Positions 4,741 through 9,986 of a DNA stretch of 9,986 nucleotides are shown here, piece by piece. Each line of letters begins with the position of its first letter. Position 1 is the stretch's first letter. The DNA is taken from the NCBI GenBank assembly GCA_964621605.1, contig CAZUMJ010000060.1, positions 1 through 9,986 of the forward strand, given 5' to 3'. A program made the position numbers and the translations under genes. This DNA is from CAZUMJ01 sp964621605 (GTDB lineage Bacteria; Actinomycetota; Acidimicrobiia; Acidimicrobiales; Iamiaceae). Under the pieces are notes generated by a model that was not told the origin of the DNA, did not search any database, and worked only from the letters and a program-made list of their open reading frames with translations.

Positions 4741-6171
4741 TCACCTCGTGTCGCGCAGTTCTCGCAGGGCATGGCGGGCGGCGTTGGCACCGCACATGCC
4801 GTGCACGCCCGCGCCGGGTGGCGTCGCGGCTGAGCACAGGTAGGTGCCGGGTATGCCCGTCGCGTACGGGTTCAGGGCGAAGCGGGGCCGGAAGAGCAGT
4901 TGCCACGGGTCGTTCGCGCCGGTCCCGATGTCTCCTCCCACATAGTTGGGGTTGTGACGGGCGAGGTCGGCAGGCCCCCGGACGGCGGTCGCCACCACGC
5001 GGTCTCGGGACCCGGGCGCGAAGCGCTCCAACTGAGCAAGCACCGCCTCGGTCGCGTCGCCAGTCCACCCGTGCGGCACGTGGGCGTAGGCCCAGATGGG
5101 GTGGACGTCGCCGTTCGATCGGGTCGGATCCGCCAGGTACTGCTGGCCGACGAGGACGAAGGGACGCTCCGGCATGCGCCCCCGGTGCAGTTCGGCCTCG
5201 GCGAAGGCAACCTCTTCGAACGTGCCGCCGACGTGCACCGTGCCGGCGCGACGCGCCGCGGCAGCACGCCAGGGAAGATCGCCCTCGACGGCGAGGTCGA
5301 CGCGGAACGCGGCGGGCCCGTAGCGGTAGCGGCGGTAGGCGCGCGCCACCCTGCCCGGCAACGCGTCGCCGGCGATGTCGACGAACGCCGTGGGAGACAC
5401 GTCGAACAACGCGACCCGGTGGGGGGGCAGGTCCGACAAGGACCGCACGCGGGTGTCCGTCACGACGTCACCGCCGTGGGCGCGTAGGAGCGCAACCATC
5501 GCGTCGGTGATCGCCCGGGAGCCGCCCTTGGCGACCGGCCACCCGACGGCTTGGGCCGTGGCCAGCAGCAGCATGCCGAGCGCGCCTGTCGTGGGGCTGT
5601 CGAGTGGCCGAAACGCGTGCGCCGCGGCGCCGGCGAACAGGGCCCGTGCCTCGGGGGTGTGCCAACGGCGCGCCACACCGGTGGCGGATCGCGCGCCGGA
5701 CCATCCGAAGCGCGCGAGTCGGACGGGATGCGCCGGGATGTGCAGGATGGGCTGGAGGAGGTCTGCGAGGAGGTCGTCGCAACCGGCCGTCACGGTCGCG
5801 AAGGTGCGCTGCCAGGTACTGGCATCGACGCCAAGGCCGGCCGATGTCTCGGCCACGCTCGGTACGACCGACCCCGCCCGCCCGTCCTCCAGCGGATGCG
5901 CGACCGCCACCTCGGGGTGGCACCAGCGCAGGCCGTGTTCCGCGAGGGGCAGCATGCGCAGGAACGGCGACGCGACGCCGAGCGGGTGCACGGCCGAGCA
6001 CACGTCGTGCAGCAGCCCCGGCAGCGTGAGCTCCTCGGTGCGGGTGCCGCCGCCGATGGTCGGCTCGGCTTCGAGCACGAGCACCGAATGGCCGGCACGT
6101 GCCAAGGCCACGGCGGCCGCCAAGCCGTTGGGCCCCGACCCCACGACCACCGCATCGACCGTGTCGGCCAT
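4741..6171 (-). CDS. FAD-dependent oxidoreductase, phytoene desaturase / PYROXD2-like
   Basis: This 476-residue flavoprotein has an N-terminal Rossmann motif, VVVGSGPNGLAAAV (residues 8-21), followed by VLVLEAEPTIGGGTRTEE and LPGLLHDVCSAVHPL. That series is typical of the phytoene-desaturase/PYROXD2 branch of the amine-oxidase-like FAD superfamily. The C-terminal FAD-contacting block TPPGAGVHGMCGANAARHAL (about 450-469) is intact, so the protein looks full length. Carotenoid activity is not implied: no phytoene synthase or other carotenoid gene is near, and this branch contains many uncharacterised oxidoreductases. ATG 6171 is chosen because the Rossmann fold starts 7 residues in. It has no strong ribosome site and begins 35 nt after the CitE-like lyase, so it is probably the last gene of the mcl transcript. 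The frame stays open far upstream across the lyase, but that part is a shadow. Confidence 0.87.
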   Translation of the reverse strand: MADTVDAVVVGSGPNGLAAAVALARAGHSVLVLEAEPTIGGGTRTEELTLPGLLHDVCSAVHPLGVASPFLRMLPLAEHGLRWCHPEVAVAHPLEDGRAGSVVPSVAETSAGLGVDASTWQRTFATVTAGCDDLLADLLQPILHIPAHPVRLARFGWSGARSATGVARRWHTPEARALFAGAAAHAFRPLDSPTTGALGMLLLATAQAVGWPVAKGGSRAITDAMVALLRAHGGDVVTDTRVRSLSDLPPHRVALFDVSPTAFVDIAGDALPGRVARAYRRYRYGPAAFRVDLAVEGDLPWRAAAARRAGTVHVGGTFEEVAFAEAELHRGRMPERPFVLVGQQYLADPTRSNGDVHPIWAYAHVPHGWTGDATEAVLAQLERFAPGSRDRVVATAVRGPADLARHNPNYVGGDIGTGANDPWQLLFRPRFALNPYATGIPGTYLCSAATPPGAGVHGMCGANAARHALRELRDTR

Positions 6172-6206
6172 GCTCGACCGTGACGGGAGGGTCGGGCTTG
6201 CCGTGC

Positions 6207-7082
6207 TCAGCCCCGCGCGGCGATGGCGTCGGCGACCGCGAGCACCCGGCGCGCGTTGTCGACGTGCAGGTTCTCGATCATGCGGCCGTTGTGGGTGACC
6301 ACACCCTTGCCCTCGGCGATGGCCGCCTCGAACGTGGCGATCAGGGCACGGGCGTCCTCGACCGCGGCCTCGCTCGGGCTCCACACCGCGTTGGCGTCGT
6401 CGATCTGACTCGGGTGGATCAGTGTCTTGCCGTCGAAGCCGAGGTCGCGGCCCTGTTCGCACTCGGCGCGGAAGCCGTCGGGGTCCTTGATGTCGTTGAA
6501 CACCCCGTCGACGATCACCTTGCCCGCGGCGCGCGCCCCGAGCAGGCACAGCGACAGGCCGGTGAGCAGCGGTGCCCGGCCGGGGACGTGGGCGGCGTGC
6601 AGTTCCTTCGCCAGGTCGTTGGTGCCCATCACCAGCACGGTGAGCCGTTCGGATGCAGCCGCGATCTCGGTGGCGTGCAGCGCCGCCACAGGCGTTTCGA
6701 GCATCGCCCAGATCTTCGTGTGATCGGGCGCGCCGGCCTTCTCGAGCGCGGCTTCGATGGCGTGCACCTCGGCAGCCGAGTTGACCTTCGGGACCACCAC
6801 CCCGGCCGGGCCCGCCGCACCGGCGGCAGCCAGGTCGTCGGCGTGCCACGGGGTGTCGATCCCGTTGACCCGGATGGTCAGCTCCTTGCTCCCGTACTCG
6901 CCGGAGCGCACCGCGGCGCAGACGCGCTCGCGGGCCTCGGGCTTGGCGTCGGGCGCCACCGCGTCTTCGAGGTCGAGGATCAGCGCGTCGGCGGCGAGGC
7001 CCTTCGCCTTTTCGAGGGCGCGTTCGTTGGCACCCGGCATGTAGAGGACGGATCGGCGCGGCTGCAGCGAGGCGTCGGTCAT
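6207..7082 (-). CDS. HpcH/HpaI aldolase, CitE/CLYBL-like CoA lyase (second lyase of the operon)
   Basis: This 291-residue TIM-barrel lyase is of the CitE type, which cleaves malyl-, citramalyl- or related 3-hydroxyacyl-CoA esters, or hydrolyses malyl-CoA. Counting from the chosen Met, the family blocks are RSVLYMPGANERALEKA (10-26), LILDLEDAV (34-42), IRVNGIDTPW (70-79), the Mg ligands E129 in MLETP and D156 in GTNDL, and GKTLIHPSQI (218-227). The last is characteristic of the CitE/CLYBL clade. ATG 7082 lies 1 nt after the mcl stop, with CAGG 8 nt upstream. A GTG at 7091, which would overlap mcl by 8 nt and add three residues, is the alternative. It shares the fold but little close sequence with the lyase upstream, so the pair is not a recent duplication. 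Citramalyl-CoA lyase or malyl-CoA thioesterase are the leading guesses. Confidence 0.88.
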   Translation of the reverse strand: MTDASLQPRRSVLYMPGANERALEKAKGLAADALILDLEDAVAPDAKPEARERVCAAVRSGEYGSKELTIRVNGIDTPWHADDLAAAGAAGPAGVVVPKVNSAAEVHAIEAALEKAGAPDHTKIWAMLETPVAALHATEIAAASERLTVLVMGTNDLAKELHAAHVPGRAPLLTGLSLCLLGARAAGKVIVDGVFNDIKDPDGFRAECEQGRDLGFDGKTLIHPSQIDDANAVWSPSEAAVEDARALIATFEAAIAEGKGVVTHNGRMIENLHVDNARRVLAVADAIAARG

Positions 7083-7083
7083 G

Positions 7084-8148
7084 TCACGCACCTGCCTCGG
7101 TGAACCCGTACAGCACGGCCAAGTCGGGGTCGCGCTCGGCGAGCTGCTTGGCGAGGTCGAGCATCACGTGGCACTGGAGCACCGACGCGTCGTCTTCCAT
7201 CTTCCCGTCGATCATCACGGCGCCGTGGCCGTCACCCATCTCGGCGATGACGTGCTGCGCGTGGGCGACATCCGCGGGGTCGGGCGAGAAGACCCGCCGT
7301 GCGATGTCGATCTGTACGGGGTGCAGGCTCCACGCGCCGACGCAGCCGAGCAGGAAGGCGTTGCGGAACTGGTCTTCGCAGGCAACCACGTCCTTGATGT
7401 CGCCGAAGGGCCCCCAGTACGGATAGATGCCGTTGGCGGTGCAGGCGTCGACCATGCGGGCGATCGTGTAGTGCCACAGGTCCTGCTGGAACGGGGCGCG
7501 CTCGGCGTCGATGTCGCCGTTCGGCGGGTCTTCGCGCACCAGGTAGCCGGGGTGGCCACCCCCGACGCGGGTCGTCTTCATGCGGCGGCTGGCGGCCAGG
7601 TCGGCCGGGCCGAGCGACAAGCCCTGCATCCGCGGGCTGGCGGCGCAGATCTCCTCGATGTTGTTCACGCCGCGCGAGGTCTCGAGCAGCGCGTGGATGA
7701 GGATCGGACGGGTCAGGCCGGCACGAGCTTCGAGCTGCGCGATGAGCCGGTCGATGTAGTGGATGTCCTCGGCGCCTTCGACCTTGGGCACCATGATCAC
7801 GTCGAGCTTGTCGCCGATCGCCGGGACGAGCGTGGTCAGGTCGTCGAGGATCCACGGCGAGTCGAGGCTGTTGATGCGCGTCCAGAGCTGGGTGTTGCCG
7901 AAGTCGGTCGCTCGGGCGATCTTCACGAGCCCCTGGCGGGCGGCTTCTTTGTTCTCGACCTTGATGGCGTCTTCGAGGTTGCCCAGGATCACATCCACCT
8001 GCGCGGCGATCTGCGGGACCTTGGCCGCCATCTTCTCGTTCGACGGGTCGAAGAAGTGGATCATCCGCGAGGGGCGGAAGGGGATCTCACGGAGTGGCTC
8101 GGGTGCCCCGATGGCGAGGGGGCGGAAGAAGTCCTTGGGGTTGCGCAT
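7084..8148 (-). CDS. mcl: (S)-Malyl-CoA / beta-methylmalyl-CoA / citramalyl-CoA lyase, Chloroflexus type
   Basis: This 354-residue protein closely matches, from memory, the trifunctional Mcl of Chloroflexus (about 348 residues). Shared blocks include PLAIGAPEP (10-18), HFFDP (31-35), GNLEDAI (56-62), LDSPWILDDL (95-104), LGPADLAASR (179-188), MKTTRVGGGHP (190-200), QQDLWHYTIARMVD (221-234), GPFGDIKD (246-253), FLLGCVGAWSL (265-275) and MIDGKMEDD (312-320). The Mg ligands expected of the family are E156 in ALLET and D183. The enzyme reversibly splits (S)-malyl-CoA to acetyl-CoA and glyoxylate, and in Chloroflexus also acts on methylmalyl-CoA (propionyl-CoA) and citramalyl-CoA (pyruvate). It belongs to the 3-hydroxypropionate bicycle there, and to the ethylmalonyl-CoA pathway in other bacteria. 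It is the first gene of the minus-strand operon. GGAG 5 nt before the ATG supports the start. Confidence 0.93.
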   Translation of the reverse strand: MRNPKDFFRPLAIGAPEPLREIPFRPSRMIHFFDPSNEKMAAKVPQIAAQVDVILGNLEDAIKVENKEAARQGLVKIARATDFGNTQLWTRINSLDSPWILDDLTTLVPAIGDKLDVIMVPKVEGAEDIHYIDRLIAQLEARAGLTRPILIHALLETSRGVNNIEEICAASPRMQGLSLGPADLAASRRMKTTRVGGGHPGYLVREDPPNGDIDAERAPFQQDLWHYTIARMVDACTANGIYPYWGPFGDIKDVVACEDQFRNAFLLGCVGAWSLHPVQIDIARRVFSPDPADVAHAQHVIAEMGDGHGAVMIDGKMEDDASVLQCHVMLDLAKQLAERDPDLAVLYGFTEAGA

Positions 8149-8152
8149 CAGC

Positions 8153-8156
8153 TCTC
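8153..8156 (-). promoter_or_regulatory. Ribosome binding site of mcl
   Basis: GGAG (within GGAGAG on the minus strand) is 4-5 nt upstream of the mcl ATG at 8148. Among the minus-strand genes this is the clearest Shine-Dalgarno, which suggests that mcl has a true 5' leader, unlike dcd across the gap. Confidence 0.6.
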
Positions 8157-8177
8157 CAGGCTCGGTCGGACCATTTG

Positions 8178-8183
8178 ACCTTA
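8178..8183 (-). promoter_or_regulatory. Possible -10 box of the mcl operon
   Basis: TAAGGT on the minus strand fits TANNNT, and would give a leader of about 22 nt carrying the GGAG site. No good -35 is seen at 17-18 bp. This is offered as the best candidate in the gap. Confidence 0.33.
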
Positions 8184-8202
8184 GCGACCACCTCCCGGAC
8201 CT

Positions 8203-8267
8203 CCCGAGCTGCTGACGACCCGTCAGATTCCCTCGGGCGAGCAGGAGGCGCCCCAGTCGACTGCTCG
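8203..8267. promoter_or_regulatory. Dyad-rich control region between mcl and dcd
   Basis: Two nearly concentric inverted repeats lie here: CTGACG-ACC-CGTCAG (8212-8226) inside CCCGAG (8203-8208) and CTCGGG (8232-8237). A third dyad follows, CGAGCAG (8238-8244) with CTGCTCG (8261-8267). All sit upstream of both the mcl operon and dcd. They could be regulator sites for the divergent promoters. The bound protein is unknown, and some dyads are expected by chance in GC-rich DNA. Confidence 0.35.
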
Positions 8268-8315
8268 TTCCCCTACGCGGAGGGAGCTTCGAAGGGCGTG
8301 GGCCCGAGGATGCTC

Positions 8316-8321
8316 TAGCCT
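8316..8321 (+). promoter_or_regulatory. -10 box of dcd, leaderless-type
   Basis: TAGCCT fits TANNNT and lies 9 nt before the dcd ATG at 8331. It is the same hexamer as at 3248, and no Shine-Dalgarno is present between it and the ATG. The transcript should start on or within 2-3 nt of the start codon. Confidence 0.42.
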
Positions 8322-8330
8322 TCCCCGCCG

Positions 8331-8894
8331 ATGATCCTCTCTGACCGCTCCATCCGTGAAGAGCTCGCAGCCGGCCGCATCGTGATCGACCCGCTCGACG
8401 AGGCGATGATCCAGCCGTCGTCGATCGACCTCACCATCGACCGTTTCTTCCGGGTGTTCCGCAACCACACCACCCGGGTCATCGACGTGAAGCAGAACCT
8501 CGAAGACCTCACCGAGCTGATCGAGATCGACGCCGAAGACGCCTTCATCCTCCACCCGGGTGAGTTCGTGCTGGGCTCCACCGCCGAGCGGGTCGCGCTG
8601 CCGACCGACCTCGTCGCCCGCCTCGAAGGCAAGTCGAGCCTCGGTCGTCTCGGTCTGCTCATCCACTCGACAGCGGGGTTCGTCGACGCCGGGTGGGACG
8701 GCCACCTCACGCTCGAGCTGTCCAACGTGGCGACCCTGCCGATCACGCTGTACCCCGGCATGAAGATCGGGCAGATCTCCTTCATCCGCATGACCACACC
8801 CGCCGACGTGCCGTACGGGTCGGCCGCGGTCGGCTCGAAGTACCAGGGCCAGCGGGGCCCGACGCCGAGCCGTTACTGGGAGAACTTCTCCTAG
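8331..8894 (+). CDS. dcd: dCTP deaminase, probably the dUMP-forming (bifunctional) type
   Basis: This 187-residue trimeric-type nucleotide enzyme deaminates dCTP and supplies dUMP for thymidylate synthesis. It matches the Dcd family over its full length: MILSDRSIREEL at the start, IQPSSIDLTID (27-37), LHPGEFVLGST (74-84), GKSSLGRLGLLIHSTAGFVDAGW (100-122), the catalytic-Glu segment LTLELSN (E129), and PGMKIGQISF (142-151). The HSTAGFxDxG form has TAG, where the monofunctional E. coli enzyme has TAH. It resembles M. tuberculosis and M. jannaschii enzymes that also hydrolyse the dUTP to dUMP and diphosphate, so the dUMP-forming reaction is likely. The gene stands alone, divergent from mcl, with a TANNNT box 9 nt before the ATG. 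Confidence 0.95.
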   Translation: MILSDRSIREELAAGRIVIDPLDEAMIQPSSIDLTIDRFFRVFRNHTTRVIDVKQNLEDLTELIEIDAEDAFILHPGEFVLGSTAERVALPTDLVARLEGKSSLGRLGLLIHSTAGFVDAGWDGHLTLELSNVATLPITLYPGMKIGQISFIRMTTPADVPYGSAAVGSKYQGQRGPTPSRYWENFS

Positions 8895-8948
8895 GAGCGC
8901 TCGGCTGTCCTAGGTACCCGCGGCCGGCAGCTTTCCGGCAACCCCGGA

Positions 8949-8970
8949 TGGAGGAGCGTGTGCTCCTCCA
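8949..8970. terminator. Hairpin between dcd and the Fe-S oxidoreductase
   Basis: TGGAGGAGC-GTGT-GCTCCTCCA forms a perfect 9-bp stem with a 4-nt loop in the 96-bp gap between two convergent genes. It can serve either strand. No U-run follows, so it may be a Rho-independent element of the GC-rich, U-poor kind or only a transcript-end stabiliser. Confidence 0.6.
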
Positions 8971-8990
8971 CCAGATGGGTGAGCGTTCCG

Positions 8991-9986
8991 TCAGGCGTCG
9001 GCTTGATCGGTCGCCGGCGCCGCGATGGCGGGGATCGTGACAGACCGTTCGCCGTTCTCGATCGCTTCGAGCACGGTCATGGCGATGTCGGTCACGGCGA
9101 TCTGGTCGCCTGCGCCAGCGCCCTTCACGCCGTCGTCGAGCATGATGTAGCAGAACGGGCAGGCAGTGGCGACCCGTGTTGCACCGGTGTGGATGAGCTC
9201 CTCGGCACGGTCGTCGTTGATCTTCGTGCCGACGTTCTCTTCCATCCACATGCGTGCCCCACCGGCGCCGCAGCAGCGACCCGTGGTGCCGTTTCGGGGC
9301 GCCTCGACCACCTCGACGCCGCCGAGCGCCGCGATGACCTTGCGGGGTGCACCGTAGATGTCGTTGTGGCGACCCAGGTAGCACGAGTCGTGGTAGACGA
9401 CGCGCTCTTCGAGGCGCGCGGTCGACAGGTCGAGACGGCCGTCCTCGATGAGCTGCTCGAGGAACTGCGAGTGGTGCACGACCTCGTAGTCGCCGCCGAA
9501 CTGCGGGTACTCGTTGCGCAGGGTGTTGAAGCAGTGCGGGCACTGCGTGATGATTTTGCGCACACCCATGCCGTTGAGGGTCTCGATGTTCTGCATGGCG
9601 AGCATCTGGAAGATGTACTCGTTGCCCGAGCGGCGGGCGGGGTCGCCGGTGCAGTTCTCGGCAGGGCCGAGGATGGCGAAGTCGATGCCGGCACGCTGCA
9701 GGAGCTGGGCCATCGACTGCGTGACCCGCTTGTTCTTGTCGTCGAACGAGCCGGCACAACCGACCCAGTACAGGTACTCGTGGTTGAACGGGCTCGACCC
9801 GTCGAGCACCTCGATGCCGTCGAGCTTGTCGGCCCAGTCGGCACGCTCCGCCTGGCTCATGCCCCACGGGTTGCCGCTGTTCTCCATCGAGCGGTAGGCG
9901 TTGCCCAGCTCGGTGGGGAAGTTCGACTCCATGAGCGACAGGTAGCGCCGCATGTCGAGGATCTTGTCGAGGATCTCGATGTTGAC
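8991..9986 (-). CDS. (Fe-S)-binding oxidoreductase with two CCG domains, C-terminal part (5' end outside window)
   Basis: The open frame runs to the window edge (332 codons with stop), and coding sequence continues upstream of the Met at 9953, so the N-terminus is missing. Counted from that Met, two cysteine-rich CCG domains are visible. The first has C66 in WVGCAGS, C101 in ENCTGDPARRSGN and C138/C141 in QCPHC. The second has C191 in HDSCYLGRHN, C227-C228 in RCCGAGGARMW and C265/C268 in ACPFC. Such domains occur in heterodisulfide-reductase HdrB/D, GlpC and lactate-oxidation proteins, and in the large actinobacterial iron-sulfur reductase Rv0338c type, which this most resembles. In the first domain the CCG triplet is NCTG, as in that group. 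The missing part probably holds a membrane or 4Fe-4S region, and the partner electron donor (for example an ETF or acyl-CoA dehydrogenase) is unknown. The last about 15 residues are an Ala/Pro-rich tail. Confidence 0.88.
   Translation of the reverse strand, partial: VNIEILDKILDMRRYLSLMESNFPTELGNAYRSMENSGNPWGMSQAERADWADKLDGIEVLDGSSPFNHEYLYWVGCAGSFDDKNKRVTQSMAQLLQRAGIDFAILGPAENCTGDPARRSGNEYIFQMLAMQNIETLNGMGVRKIITQCPHCFNTLRNEYPQFGGDYEVVHHSQFLEQLIEDGRLDLSTARLEERVVYHDSCYLGRHNDIYGAPRKVIAALGGVEVVEAPRNGTTGRCCGAGGARMWMEENVGTKINDDRAEELIHTGATRVATACPFCYIMLDDGVKGAGAGDQIAVTDIAMTVLEAIENGERSVTIPAIAAPATDQADA

Noticed and set aside
4741..6171. Carotenoid biosynthesis gene (crtI)
   Set aside because: The sequence follows the PYROXD2-like branch and no other carotenoid gene is in the window, so the symbol would be unsafe.
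6172..6849. Open minus-strand extension upstream of the FAD oxidoreductase, suggesting a 702-residue fusion
   Set aside because: The extra part is an Arg/Gly-rich out-of-frame reading of the CitE-like gene, and the Rossmann fold begins only at ATG 6171.
7081..8178. 365-residue plus-strand open frame opposite mcl
   Set aside because: It is the mirror of the mcl coding strand, rich in Val/Asp/Gly/Arg, and mcl itself is unmistakable.

Overview
The window is GC-rich, densely packed DNA whose gene content and promoter layout point to a high-GC actinobacterium, probably an Acidimicrobiia-type lineage. That placement is inference from codon use, the mycobacterium-like lipid enzymes and the leaderless promoters; no rRNA marker is present. 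The right edge cuts into a gene, and no phage, insertion-sequence or CRISPR signature was seen.

Left part (1-1033): a minus-strand tRNA-Gly(CCC) with a visible -10 box, then about 200 bp without a gene, then a vapBC-type toxin-antitoxin pair on the plus strand. Both members of the pair carry signs of damage: vapB has an ideal ribosome site pointing at an out-of-frame ATG, and vapC changes frame right after its last catalytic Asp. Positions 1-75 hold nothing recognisable except a short CCTCG-AA-CGAGG dyad (15-26).

Centre left (1015-4740): a TetR regulator with a perfect dyad beside its start codon overlaps the start of a DUF2236/MpaB-type oxygenase. That oxygenase collides tail to tail (10 bp overlap) with a minus-strand single-hotdog MaoC hydratase. 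MaoC is divergent from a plus-strand pair, a PPOX-class flavin/F420 enzyme and a crotonase. The divergent gap holds an 18-bp palindrome and two -10 boxes, each exactly 6 nt from an ATG, which suggests leaderless transcripts. The gap after the crotonase contains a 25-bp copy of that gene's own 3' end, folded into a terminator-like hairpin.

Centre right (4741-8183): a minus-strand operon, read in the order malyl-CoA lyase (mcl, Chloroflexus type), then a second smaller CitE/CLYBL-like lyase 1 nt after it, then a phytoene-desaturase/PYROXD2-type FAD oxidoreductase. Together with the nearby hydratase and crotonase this looks like CoA-thioester chemistry on C4/C5 hydroxy-diacids (malyl-, methylmalyl- or citramalyl-CoA), with products such as acetyl-CoA or propionyl-CoA plus glyoxylate or pyruvate. 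The exact pathway is inferred.

Right part (8184-9986): a divergent control region rich in dyads, then dcd (dCTP deaminase, probably the dUMP-forming type) with a leaderless-type promoter, a hairpin between convergent genes, and the C-terminal part of a two-CCG-domain Fe-S oxidoreductase that runs off the right edge.
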